DNA of 64,000 bases from JALOOX01 sp964557955. Its GTDB lineage: Bacteria > Desulfobacterota > Syntrophobacteria > Syntrophobacterales > Syntrophobacteraceae. Each line of letters begins with the position of its first letter. The stretch's first letter is position 1. Of this stretch, positions 18,635 through 27,900 are shown piece by piece. The notes beneath the pieces were generated by a model that was given only the letters and a program-made list of their open reading frames with translations, did not search any database and was not told the DNA's origin. The DNA lies in the NCBI GenBank assembly GCA_964557955.1, contig CAZLCS010000026.1:14411-78410 (forward strand), in the 5' to 3' direction. The translations under genes and the position numbers were made by a program.

Positions 18635-18895
18635 ATGAAAAGAGTGCTGGCGGTTTTCGTAATGGTGGCTCTGGCTTTCACGATGATTTCCGGCTGTGCA
18701 TGCACTGAGGATGCGAAGAAGTGCACCGAGCTTTGTCAAGCCGCTCTCGACAAGGCAGCTCAGATTGAGCAATCCTGTGCAGCAAGCGCCAGGGCAGCTG
18801 AAGCTTCTGCTCAAAGAGCCGAGGCAGCCGCTCGTAGAGCTGAAGCAGCCGCCGACAAGTGTGAGCAGGCTTTCAAGAGGGGCCTGAAGAAGTAG
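18635..18895 (+). CDS. Lpp/OprI-like murein lipoprotein
   Basis: 86-residue outer-membrane lipoprotein. The ATG at 18635 is six bases after AGGAGG, so it is preferred over 18620. The signal peptide (MKRVLAVFVMVALAFTMISG) ends in a lipobox ISGC. The mature part is an alanine-rich coiled coil with RAEAA-type repeats (ARAAEASAQRAEAAARRAEAAAD) and the protein ends GLKK, the terminal lysine being the expected attachment point to peptidoglycan. Extra cysteines (CAC, KKC, ELC, SCAA, DKC) are unusual and suggest disulfide-stabilised oligomers. The neighbouring L,D-transpeptidase would do the anchoring. Confidence 0.85.
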   Translation: MKRVLAVFVMVALAFTMISGCACTEDAKKCTELCQAALDKAAQIEQSCAASARAAEASAQRAEAAARRAEAAADKCEQAFKRGLKK

Positions 18896-18945
18896 CTTGC
18901 GTCAGCAATATTCCAGATTTGAATTGAGCAATAGGCAGCATCCAT

Positions 18946-18982
18946 AAAAGGCCGGCGGGTGTCACACTCAGTCGGCCTTTTT
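18946..18982 (+). terminator. Rho-independent terminator after the Lpp-like gene
   Basis: Stem AAAAGGCCG / CGGCCTTTT around an 18-base loop, with a T run continuing past the 3' arm, about 50 bases after the stop. Confidence 0.8.
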
Positions 18983-19024
18983 ATGTGCTGACCTGCAGCT
19001 GATACTTGATGCTGACCCTATTTT

Positions 19025-19510
19025 CTACTGCTCTTGTCCCGTTCCCTTCTCCACGCTTCCAAACACAAATCTGCTGAGAAGTGATTCTATGTCCAACGGT
19101 GGCTGGGTATCCTGAATCCTTCCATCAGGCTTGATGTATTCATCCGATGCACCTGGGCTTATGGACAGGTATTTGTCGCCGATGATACCCTTCGTCTTTA
19201 CGCTTGCAATGGCATCTTCTTCAATATGAACGTCTTCGTTGATGCTGAGAGTCACCAGCGCCTGGCCGTTGCTCAGCCTGATCTTTTCCACTTTGCCGAT
19301 CTTCACTCCGGCCATGCTGACATCCGCGTTCTCCGTCAGTCCGCCGACATTGGAAAATTGTGCCTGGATCCTGTATCTGGAGCTGCCGAACCATTCCACG
19401 TTGCCAAGCTTGAATGAAAGATAGGCCATGCACAACAATCCCACCAGGAGGAACAACCCCACGCCGAACTCGATCCCTTTTCTCTCCATCACCGGCTTCC
19501 TTGTCGTCAA
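19025..19510 (-). CDS. mlaD: MlaD/MCE-domain phospholipid-transport substrate-binding protein
   Basis: Periplasmic, membrane-anchored lipid-binding ring subunit of the Mla phospholipid transporter. 161 residues: one N-terminal membrane helix (about 13-33, FGVGLFLLVGLLCMAYLSF) and one MCE domain (about 40-120) with FSNVGGLTENADVSMAGVKIG and the TKGIIGDKYLSISPG segment. Its ATG overlaps the mlaE stop by four bases. As last gene of a STAS-mlaF-mlaE-mlaD operon its role is clear. No mlaC or mlaA is seen in the window. Confidence 0.92.
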   Translation of the reverse strand: MTTRKPVMERKGIEFGVGLFLLVGLLCMAYLSFKLGNVEWFGSSRYRIQAQFSNVGGLTENADVSMAGVKIGKVEKIRLSNGQALVTLSINEDVHIEEDAIASVKTKGIIGDKYLSISPGASDEYIKPDGRIQDTQPPLDIESLLSRFVFGSVEKGTGQEQ

Positions 19511-20292
19511 ATGAGTAGTGATGTCACCACGTAGTTTCCAACGAGAATACCTATGGACGACACAACCACCGCGTCGGTTGTGGCGCGACTGACCTGTTCG
19601 GGACCGAAGTTGCCTTCATCGACCCCTGCGAAAAAGCCCTTATAGGTGCTGATCCAGATCATGATCACCGAAAAACACAGGGATTTCACAATACCCATAT
19701 AGACGTCGGCCCACTCGACGCTCCTGCGCATGCCTTCGATGTATGCTCCCTCGTTGACTCCCAGCAACTGGACTCCAATGACATACCCGCTGAATATTCC
19801 CACCACATCGAAGAATGCAGTCAGCAGCGGCAGAGCTATCAGGCTGGCGATGAGACGAGGTGTGACCAGGTAGGAATGGGGATCGATGGCCATGCACTCC
19901 AGAGCATCAATCTGCTCGTCGATCCTCATGATGCCGAGCTCGGCACACATGGCCGAACCCGCCCGCCCCGTGACCATGAGGGCAGTAAGGACCGGGCCCA
20001 GCTCACGAATGATACTGAGGGCCACGGCGGATCCGAGCATGCCCTCGGAGGCGAATTTCGAGAGCGTGTAATATCCCTGCAGACCCAGCACCATGCCGGT
20101 GAAGGCCCCCGTAAACCCGACGACGAATAAGGATTTGGTGCCTATGAACCAGACCTGTTTGACGACAAAGAAGAGTTTGCCGGGTGGCCTGAACAGCCCT
20201 CGCAACATGTGATGGAAATACAGGCCCAGGCGCCCCAGGCGCCACAGTTCGTCGAGGGCACGGGCCCCGAGTGACTGGATGAGGTGGGTCAT
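19507..20292 (-). CDS. mlaE: MlaE-family ABC transporter permease
   Basis: Inner-membrane permease of the Mla lipid transporter (DUF140 family). Several hydrophobic segments are visible, including KSLFVVGFTGAFTGMVLGLQGYY, LGPVLTALMVTGRAGSAMCAELG (the family signature with conserved EIG-like motif) and a final VVSSIGILVGNYVVTSLLI. The start at 20292 (MTHLIQSLGA) has GGGGAG five bases upstream; an upstream frame to 20328 lacks this. It overlaps mlaD. About 195 bases separate it from mlaF, longer than usual for this operon, and I see no gene in that gap. Confidence 0.93.
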   Translation of the reverse strand: MTHLIQSLGARALDELWRLGRLGLYFHHMLRGLFRPPGKLFFVVKQVWFIGTKSLFVVGFTGAFTGMVLGLQGYYTLSKFASEGMLGSAVALSIIRELGPVLTALMVTGRAGSAMCAELGIMRIDEQIDALECMAIDPHSYLVTPRLIASLIALPLLTAFFDVVGIFSGYVIGVQLLGVNEGAYIEGMRRSVEWADVYMGIVKSLCFSVIMIWISTYKGFFAGVDEGNFGPEQVSRATTDAVVVSSIGILVGNYVVTSLLI

Positions 20293-20487
20293 GGTCGCTC
20301 CCCTGCGGCAAAGTCGGGCTTGGGACAATCTCCTAGAGCATTAATCGTTATGATTTTAAGCGCGGACCCACAGGGCCGCGATCACAGGGAGGCCCCAGCA
20401 GCCTCGATGCTGCTTTCACGGGGCACTCTCCCTCTTGGGGAAGAGAGGATACTGAACGTTCGTGCGTTCGCGAAGTGCCTCTCAACA

Positions 20488-21282
20488 TCAGCCGGTGCGC
20501 ATCAGCCCCTCGAGGTAGCCGGAGGTATCTATTTCCTCATGATCAGCCTCTCTCTGAAGAAACTGAATCACTTTGGGATCTCTGCTCGCTCGGATCTCAT
20601 CGGGAGTGCCAGCGGCAAGGACCCTTCCTCCATCGATCACGGCGAGCTGGTCCGCAATCAGAAATGCACTCTCCAGCTCGTGAGTCACCACGATGATTGT
20701 CATGCCCAGGGTGTCTTTGAGCTCAACGAGCAGTCGGTCAAGGCCGGCAGCCGTGATGGGGTCCAGCCCCGACGAGGGCTCGTCAACAAACAGGATCTCA
20801 GGGTCCATGGCCATGGCTCTCGCAAGCCCGGCCCTTTTTCGCATGCCGCCGCTCAGCTGGGAGGGCATGTAGTCGCCGAATCCGGACAAGCCTACCAGGT
20901 GCAATTTGATGAGGGCCATGATGCGGATCGTTTCATCCGCCAGTCGAGTATGAACCTTGAGAGGTACGGCGATGTTCTCGCACAGGTTCATGGAGTTGAA
21001 CAGTGCCCCGCTCTGGAAAAGGACTCCAATCCTGCGCCGGTAGCGCTTCATGGCTCCCTCCCCGAAAGCTCCGAAGTCATCCCCATCAACAAACAACTGT
21101 CCGGGGGCGCTCCGTTTGAGGCCGATCAGATGACGCAGAAGAGTTGTCTTGCCGCATCCGCTTCGGCCCATGATGACCGTCACCCCGTTTCTCGGAATGC
21201 CAAAGCGGACGTCGTACAAAACCTGACGCTGACCGTAAAAACTCGTGAGGCCTCGGATTTCGATAATGTTTCCCGCCGCCAT
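20488..21282 (-). CDS. mlaF: MlaF-family ABC transporter ATP-binding protein
   Basis: Cytoplasmic ATPase that powers the Mla phospholipid transporter. 264 residues with Walker A GRSGCGKTTLLRH, Q-loop VLFQSGALFNSMNL (the FQ-x-GALF motif is characteristic of Mkl/MlaF), signature LSGGMRKRAGLARA, Walker B EILFVDEPSSGLDP and switch His in IVVTHEL. It begins three bases after the stop of the STAS protein and precedes mlaE. Confidence 0.95.
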   Translation of the reverse strand: MAAGNIIEIRGLTSFYGQRQVLYDVRFGIPRNGVTVIMGRSGCGKTTLLRHLIGLKRSAPGQLFVDGDDFGAFGEGAMKRYRRRIGVLFQSGALFNSMNLCENIAVPLKVHTRLADETIRIMALIKLHLVGLSGFGDYMPSQLSGGMRKRAGLARAMAMDPEILFVDEPSSGLDPITAAGLDRLLVELKDTLGMTIIVVTHELESAFLIADQLAVIDGGRVLAAGTPDEIRASRDPKVIQFLQREADHEEIDTSGYLEGLMRTG

Positions 21283-21285
21283 ATC

Positions 21286-21615
21286 TCAGCTGCTCTCCCG
21301 GTCTTCATTGTTGAGCCCGAAAGCCTGATTCAATCTGGCCAGACTGAAAAGCCGTTGCTGATCCTCCCTCAATCCCATCAGTCGAAGCCTGCGTCCTGAT
21401 GGTGAAAGAGCTCGAAGGACTTCGACCATCATAGCCACCGCTGAAGTATCCATAGATGCAATGCCGGAAAAATCCAATTCCAGGCCGGACGGCCCCTTGG
21501 TGCTGATCACACGTAGAAGCTTTCTTCTCACTTCCGGTACGGTGTCCATGTCGAGATTACCCTGGATCCTCACAAGGATCCGTCCGTCCCTGCGCTGCTC
21601 AAAAAAGAGTTTCAC
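21286..21615 (-). CDS. STAS-domain protein, MlaB-like
   Basis: 109-residue single STAS domain: strand start LVRIQGNLDMDTVPEVRRKL, central LELDFSGIASMDTSAVAMM (the Asp-Thr-Ser position is where anti-anti-sigma proteins carry the phosphorylated Ser) and RRLRLMGLREDQQRLF. In Mla systems a STAS protein (MlaB) binds the ATPase MlaF and is required for activity; its place as first gene of the operon supports that role. An unrelated anti-sigma function cannot be excluded by sequence alone. Confidence 0.82.
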   Translation of the reverse strand: MKLFFEQRRDGRILVRIQGNLDMDTVPEVRRKLLRVISTKGPSGLELDFSGIASMDTSAVAMMVEVLRALSPSGRRLRLMGLREDQQRLFSLARLNQAFGLNNEDRESS

Positions 21616-21809
21616 GCCTTGCCTCCCCCCCCAAACACATCCGAATCAATCGCGCCTTAGCTGTTCTCGGGAATCGGTCGGGCTTCTCTCTTACCCCCTT
21701 ACTCCCTGAATCGATGGAAGGGGATAGGGGTATGCTCGCTCAGATTCGATAACACAAGGTTTTCCCCTTGATAAGAAAAATTAGAGCTTTCGTCCCTGAA
21801 GATCTCCTG

Positions 21810-22742
21810 TCATCTCAGACATTCTTCCCGATCGGGTCCCTTCAGGAGCTTGCTGGCCGAGACCTTCACCAGACTCCAGATTCCCGAGGCTGAAAATACC
21901 TGCTCAATGGATCTTTCGAAGAGAACACTCAACTTGGGCTGAAACTCATCGTCTCCCTCGTATAGAAGGAAGTAAACCGGTATGCGCGGAAAGGGACGCA
22001 GTCTGAAGCCGGCATCCGCCATCTGTACGGGTTCGCCCTTGAGGAATCTGGCTGCTTCCCGGAATCCGGCAGCGTCATAACCATAGCGCTCCAGGAGCGG
22101 ACCCAGGTCAATGGCGTGGGGACCCTTGAAGTAATGAGCCTCCTTGAGGTCGTTCACTCCCACCAGGTCATGCTTGCCGTGCTGGGCGGATGGAACATTC
22201 ATCAAGTAGAGAAGGGTCACCAGCGCCCATAGGCCGTCATCAACCTCGACCCATTGCTCATTCACACGGCGGAAGAGGCGTTTTCCAGAGGTGTCCACCC
22301 GTATTTCTTCATGGAAAGAGGGAATCACCAATCCGCCTTGCGGATCCACTTTTGCCTCTGCCGCTCTGCAAATCTCCGGGATCTCCAGTGCCGCCACTTT
22401 GTCCCAGTATTCATCCGGGATTTTCAACCTGGATCGGTTATGTGTCAGCGCCGGAGGAGGTTCCTGGCGACGCCTTTCCTGCATGGAGAGGAAGCCCTGG
22501 CTGAAGGGGTAAGGACCGGATCGGAAGTTCACACAGGGAAACTCCGCACAGTCCCTCAGGCAGAAATCGAGCTTCTTCATGGAGGCGCAGGCCAGTATGG
22601 GACACGGACTGCCGAGGATTCGTGTCTGAGCCTCCAGCTTCTTCGCTGCTTCGGGGCTCCTTCCCGGTCCGCAGGTAGAGCAGATTTCCATCAGCCGCAA
22701 TTTGCACACATCGCAGTCAACGCCGCATGCCCCTGTCGGCAT
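21810..22742 (-). CDS. DUF3795/DUF3786 fusion protein, cysteine-rich
   Basis: About 310 residues from the ATG at 22742 (MPTGACGVDCDVC). The N-terminus is a cysteine-rich metal-binding module resembling DUF3795 (CGVDC-x-x-CKL, CSTC, CPILAC, CLRDCAEFPC). The C-terminal ~200 residues resemble DUF3786, with QGGLVIPSFHEEIRVD and a late FPRIPVYFLLYEGDDEF core. Both families are common in strict anaerobes and often occur near corrinoid or C1 enzymes, but the function is not established. A longer frame extends to 22841 but lacks conserved sequence. It is transcribed alone here. Confidence 0.75.
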   Translation of the reverse strand: MPTGACGVDCDVCKLRLMEICSTCGPGRSPEAAKKLEAQTRILGSPCPILACASMKKLDFCLRDCAEFPCVNFRSGPYPFSQGFLSMQERRRQEPPPALTHNRSRLKIPDEYWDKVAALEIPEICRAAEAKVDPQGGLVIPSFHEEIRVDTSGKRLFRRVNEQWVEVDDGLWALVTLLYLMNVPSAQHGKHDLVGVNDLKEAHYFKGPHAIDLGPLLERYGYDAAGFREAARFLKGEPVQMADAGFRLRPFPRIPVYFLLYEGDDEFQPKLSVLFERSIEQVFSASGIWSLVKVSASKLLKGPDREECLR

Positions 22743-23331
22743 GGTCACACCTCGCGCAATGAGTGGAGACCAATTCTGAGCTGGTTCTGACGTGAGAACT
22801 GAAGGTTGCCCGGTGATATCTGTGGGCCGAAGTTTCCCCAACCTTACGTCTCATATCTCACGGGGAAGATGAGAGGTCAACATTCCAGACCAGGCGCTCG
22901 GCATTTTAGCCATAATGGATGACGAAAGTTGAGTGGAATATAGGGACGTTCTTAACTTATGAACTTGCAGGGTGCCTGGCCCGGGAACCGATGTATTGAC
23001 GTAGTAATGTCGAAGGCCTTGCATGAGAAGTCCGAACTGCTAACCCAGGGCTGCAGGCGACGGCGGACCACGCCCGTGACGTGAGGGCCAAGTCCGCAGC
23101 CGCCGCCCGTGAGCCCTCTCGCTCGCGCAGCTTCACTGCGCGAAACAAACATTCGAGCGGAAACCCCTCCCTACCGGTCGGGACTCCCGCCCCTCGGTTG
23201 GATTTTCATCCAAGGGAGCTTGGATGAAAATCCAAGTCGGGGTACCGCTCATCTCCCCGTTGGTCCAGCACAACGTACAGTCTGTAGCAGTTGAGGGGTT
23301 TGTAGACGGGAAGGGGAATTGGCCAGGTGAC
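22743..23331. other. Non-coding stretch with repeat-like sequences
   Basis: No gene can be supported. At 22942-22965 there is a GACGTTCTTAACTTATGAAC word resembling the terminal repeat of the element at 24082-24197. A 17-base palindrome lies at 23198-23235. Short frames around 22952-23384 are artefacts of these repeats. Confidence 0.55.
23198..23235. repeat. Perfect 17-base inverted repeat with 4-base loop
   Basis: Arms beginning TTGGATTTTCATCCAAG and its exact complement separated by GGAG. It could fold as a very stable cruciform or RNA hairpin. There is no T run, so it is not a classical terminator. It lies just downstream of the decayed hicA. Confidence 0.85.
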
Positions 23332-23583
23332 CTATTCGCCCCAAAATTCCTTGGGATGGATTCCAAACCTTCGAAGGGCTGCATTGATGACCGGAGCGGT
23401 GATCACAGTTCCTGTGCCATGTTTTTTGATGGTAAACTTGTGGACCTTTTCGTGAACCAGGTTCTAATGGGCGGAAGAGGATGGTTTCGGAACCCTTTCC
23501 TTTGTGACTGTCGGGGATGGTTATTCCGTATGCCTTGAGCCTCTCGCAAGCAGCTCCCTCAGTTTAAGGGAACCTTTAGACAT
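23332..23583 (-). pseudogene. hicA-like toxin, inactivated by two frameshifts
   Basis: Reading the minus strand from an ATG at 23583 gives SLKLRELL, then after a one-base shift ERLKAYGITIPDSHKGKGS and ILFRPLEPGSRKGPQV, then after a second compensating shift FTIKKHGTGTVITAPVINA ending FWGE at 23332. Together these match a small HicA mRNA interferase, including the catalytic-His region (SHKGKGS), but no single frame spans it. It lies 66 bases downstream of a HicB-like antitoxin. Two opposite single-base changes could be decay or sequencing errors; decay fits the neighbourhood. Confidence 0.7.
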
Positions 23584-23649
23584 GGCGGTCACCAGTAGAG
23601 CGGCAGGTGTTGGCAATTATCCAGGGGGGGAACAAACTTCTTCGATGCT

Positions 23650-23934
23650 CTAACCCTCTACGCTGCTCAGCACCTGGTAACGCTCGGTTTCCTGCTCTCG
23701 GCATTCATAGAATTCTCGCCATACTTCCGGGGGAGCAGAATGGTAGAGGTACTCAAGGTTGTCGTTTGCAGAGGCATACTGGAACTGTGCAATAATGACA
23801 TCAAGGATATCGGCCTTCACAGCATCAAGAGTATCGGCGGTAGCCACAAGGTCGAGCTCAAGGCAGTGCGCGACGACCCCATATTCCTTTGTCTGTTTGA
23901 TGAGGATACCGAAAGTGGCTGCGGACTCACTCAA
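23650..23934 (-). CDS. HicB-like antitoxin (partner of decayed hicA)
   Basis: 94-residue acidic protein. The N-terminal half shows the HicB partial RNase-H-like fold pattern: a strand (FGILIKQTKEYGVVAHCLELDLVATADTLDAVKADILDVI), where the V-x-x-C-L-E-L-D motif and the helix after it are typical. The C-terminus (EVWREFYECREQE) is variable. Gene order hicB then hicA on the minus strand supports an antitoxin role. Since hicA is frameshifted, it may be an orphan antitoxin. Confidence 0.65.
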   Translation of the reverse strand: MSESAATFGILIKQTKEYGVVAHCLELDLVATADTLDAVKADILDVIIAQFQYASANDNLEYLYHSAPPEVWREFYECREQETERYQVLSSVEG

Positions 23935-24081
23935 TGCCGTTTTCCTTTGGGTGCATTGGATACAGCTGCGATCTATCCTCTGAATGAGCCAAAGTCAAAT
24001 TCTTGCCTGAAGTCTCTGGCACAGACCGTCCATGGGCAAAAATATTAAAGCATATCAATGGGAAACAAAAAATGATAGGCA

Positions 24082-24197
24082 CGCCCTTAACTTATTAAAT
24101 TGACACACGTGGCTCTGAGAAAGACGTTTGCACGAGGGGCCGAGAGCGAAGAAAACAGGATGGGTGGACCCGGCTTAAGTTAATAAGTTAAGGGCGT
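24082..24197. repeat. MITE-like element with 17-base terminal inverted repeats
   Basis: The ends CGCCCTTAACTTATTAA (24082-24098) and the exact complement (24181-24197) flank an 82-base centre with no coding capacity. A degenerate copy of the end is seen at about 22942. Such termini are typical of small non-autonomous or REP-like elements mobilised in trans. The right end lies inside the reading frame of a resolvase pseudogene. Confidence 0.75.
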
Positions 24198-24593
24198 CCC
24201 CTTTTTCCTCGGGCAGGTTCCTGGATGAGTCGTCGTTCAAACTGGGCAAGGGATGAAAGAACGTTGAAGATGAGCTCTCCGGAAGCAGAGCTTGTGTCGA
24301 TCACCCCCTAACACAGCTACCGAAGATACACACCCTTTTCTCGCAAGCCTTCGACCAGACTTACAAGATGAGAGAGATCTTCCAAGACGATCGATACGCC
24401 AAACCAGAAGCGTGTCGCCCTTCTTGACCTCCTCGAGGCAGGCGTTGAGTCCGACGCGTTCATGCCAGGCTCCAGTCACGCTGTCAGTAAAATTGAGAGA
24501 TTCAGGGACCCCTGCGCCTTTCAGCGCGTCGAACTGAAGATCCAGTTCCTGTTCCCTGGTCGAAACGCGCGCATAACCGATGAGTCTGACCAT
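24189..24593 (-). pseudogene. Serine recombinase (resolvase/invertase) fragment
   Basis: Starts with a good resolvase N-terminus: LIGYARVSTREQELDLQ with the catalytic Ser, GLNACLEEVKKGDTLLVWRIDRLGRSL with the conserved DRLGR. A frameshift follows, then in another frame HLVSLVEGLREKGV, two in-frame TAG codons, and GVIDTSSASGELIFNVLSSL plus QFERRLIQEPARGKR. The frame then runs into the inverted-repeat element, so the helical and DNA-binding C-terminus is missing. It is clearly inactive, a relic of a mobile element. Confidence 0.85.
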
Positions 24594-24982
24594 GTCTTAT
24601 ATCCAGCGTCAAAAGGCGGGGAAATGAGAAGATGTTAAAAAAAGACAAAATTTGAGACGAAATCTATCATGGAACTTGCACCGAGAGGAAATGGAATGGA
24701 GGTGTCTCAAGATAAGCAGGTCTTTTTGGCTCAGGTATATGCACCAGCTTTTACGAAGGCTGCCAGGATGGAAGCGAGGGGGTGCGTGACGGGCTAATCT
24801 CAGCTGTTCCCTTCGGTTCATCGTATTTTCCTGCATGCTGTTTACGTCTTTGGCCTGGATATTGCCCATCCGGGCAGCTGCTCCGACAGGCGGGCGGGGT
24901 ACAGTTGCCAAAGTCGGGAATCGTTGAGGGGTTTCAACGGTCAGAATATGCGAATTGAAGCACGACGAGGGGGGATACACCG
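24594..24982. other. Intergenic region upstream of the kelch-repeat gene
   Basis: No gene supported. It should hold the promoter of the kelch gene. Only a GAGGGGGG run about nine bases before its ATG is a clear signal. Confidence 0.45.
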
Positions 24983-27900
24983 ATGTTCTGGAAACGGCGA
25001 GGCATTTCTCTGAGCATCCTTCTGGTTTCGATTTGGGCTCTTTTTGCAGGTATTGGCGGCGTGACAGCCAGTCCATGGATGACGACGGGAAGCCTTGCCA
25101 CGGCTCGGTGGGGGCACACAGCGACCATCCTTTCCGATGGCAGGGTGCTGGTGGCGGGTGGGTGGGATTTCGCCGGCAACAAGCTCTCTGACTGTGAAAT
25201 CTACGATCCATCCACTGGACAGTGGACTGCGACGGGTAGCCTCGCCACGGCGCGTGTCCTCCACACAGCCACCCTCCTTGCCAGCGGAAAAGTCCTCGTG
25301 GCGGGCGGGAGCGGGAATTCCCCCGGGATACTGTCCAGTTGTGAAATCTACGATCCATCTACAGGACAGTGGACTACGACGGGTAGCCTCACTAACCCGC
25401 GCTCGCAGCATACGGCCACGCTGCTCCTGAACGGCAAGGTGCTCGCGAGTGGGGGAGCCAACGGGTGTGAGCTCTACGATCCGGCCGCAGGCACCTGGGC
25501 GATGACCGGAGACCTCGCCACCGGCCGTTGGAATCACACTGCCACCCTTCTTCCGAGCGGAGAGGTCCTGGTGACGGGGGGACTGGCCTTCGGGAGCAAT
25601 CCGGGTACGCTTTCCAGTTGTGAAATCTACGATCCATCCACCGGACAGTGGACCGTGACTGGAAGCCTCACCACAGGGCGGTGGGGGCACACGGCCACCC
25701 CGCTGGCGATCGGCAAGGTGTTCGTGGCAGGGGGGGCAGGCGGCTGGAACCCCAGCGTTCCTTTGCTTGCTGAATGTGAAATCTACGATCCGTCTACGCG
25801 AATATGGACTGTGGCTGGGGACCTCGCTACACCACGTGTCCAGCACACGTCCACCCTTTTTCTCAGTGGTATGGTGCTTGCCACAGGTGGGCAGGACGTC
25901 AGCGACGACGCTCTAGCCGGATGCGAGATTTACAGCGAGTCCAACGGAACGTGGACAACGGCGGGAAGTCTTGTCAACGGACGTTACGGTCATACCGCAA
26001 GCCTTCTTCCCAGCGGCATCGTGCTCGCAGCAGGAGGGCAGAACAGCCAGGGGGTCCAGTCCCTCTGTGAGCTCTACGATCCGTCGACAGTCGCCACAGT
26101 TCCCGGGCCACCGACCAACGTATCGGCAACGGCGGGAAACGCCCAGGCAACGGTGAGCTTTACGCCGCCCTCCTCAAACGGGGGGAGTGTCATAACGAGC
26201 TACGCCGCGATGTCGCATCCCACGGAGAGCTCAGCCACAGGCGCGGGAAGCCCGATAACCGTAGCCGGTCTATCGAACGGCACGGCCTATACGTTCACCG
26301 TAACAGCGACCAATGCGATCGGGACCGGGCCACCGTCATCTCCCTCGAACAGTGTAACCCCGATGGGCACGGCCAGCGTTCCCGGAGCACCCACAAACGT
26401 CACAGCTGTGGCGGGCAACGGGCAGGCCACAGTCAGCTTCACGGCCCCACTGGACAACGGAAGCCCAATCATCGCTTATACGGTGCTCTCAAGCCCGGAC
26501 AATGTCCAAGTCACGGGAACAACGACTTCATTAACCGTCCCGGGACTTACGAACGGCAAGTCTTATACATTTACGGTAACGGCAACCAACGGCGTCGGGA
26601 CCGGGCCGCCGTCAAGCCCTTCCAATAGTGTGAAGCCTTCCAGTCCCGTTCCACAAGGATCGCTCACAGTGACGATCATCGGACCGGTCGGTGCGGGGGC
26701 AAAATGGAAGGCAGACAGGGGGCCATGGCTCGAGAGTGGAGTGACGGTCACCCTTCCGGCTGGTTCCCACAAGATAACCTTCAGCCGCGTGAAGGGCTGG
26801 AAAAGCCCTGCAGCCCGGAGCGTCAGCATCACGGAAGGGTGCGAGATCCAGATCACGGGAACGTACGTTCAACCTCTGACATTTCTCCTCCCGAAGTCTC
26901 TGGGCTCCGTCCGTCAGTGCGATCAGTTCTACGCGAGTGTGGGGCCGCCATCCGGTGGGGCTGGCCCCCCTTACACTTACTCGCTCGGCTCCGGCGGTTT
27001 TCCCCCGCTGGACATCTTCGTCAAGACCGAGCTCAGTCCGGCGGTGACCGGAACGGTCTACGGTCTTGCGCTTTCACCCGCTAAGAACTATCGATTCAAA
27101 ATATGCGTAGCCGACGCATCAGGCACCGCTAAATGCAACCCCACTTCCATAACTGTGCTTCCTCCCATCCAGCCGGGAGCACCTGGCAGCCCTTCCCCCG
27201 CGAACGGCGCCAAAGACGTGCCCATGTCCACCACGTTGAGCTGGATGGCGACCAGCGATACGGACTCGTACGATGTCTACTTCGGCACCACCAAGAGTCC
27301 ACCCAAGGTGGCGACTCTGGACACTCCGTCTTATGCTCCCGGAGCCTTGAATCCCAAGACAACCTATTATTGGCAGGTCGTCGCGAAGCACAACATATGC
27401 AACGGCTTGAGCCCGTCGGTCTCCAAGGGACCGGTGTGGAGCTTCACGACGTCGGACCTGACATTCAACCTCCCCGCTTCACTGGGCTCCGCCCAGCAAT
27501 GCAGTCCGTTCAGCTACCAGATAGCAGCGCCGGCGTTCGGGATCGCGCCCTATACTTTTTCGGCCGGGGCTGGTTCTCTTCCGTCGGGGGTCACCATCGC
27601 CTCCAATGGGTTGGTCAGTGGAGTCATCGAGGAACCATCAGGCACCTATCAGTTCAGCGTGTGTGCCACCGACTCCGCCCAGGTTACGATCTGCAAACCC
27701 ACATCCATAACGGTCAGCAATCCAGCCTCGCCGGGAACGCCATCCAGCCCTTCCCCCGCAAACGGCGCTTCGGCTGTTTCAACCAGCACCACTTTACGCT
27801 GGGCGGCGACTTCCAATACCGACTATTACCGCGTCTATCTCGGGACGACGCCGACGCTGCCCTCAACCCCCGTGGCAACTCTCCCCCATTCCAGCAGTCC

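Noticed and set aside
25193..25640. Possible CRISPR-like spaced repeats
   Set aside because: The repeated words are within the kelch coding frame, at irregular spacing (147 and 279 bases), without spacer structure or cas genes.
24941..25846. 301-codon minus-strand frame with repeated motifs
   Set aside because: Its repeats are the mirror of the kelch DNA repeats on the other strand.
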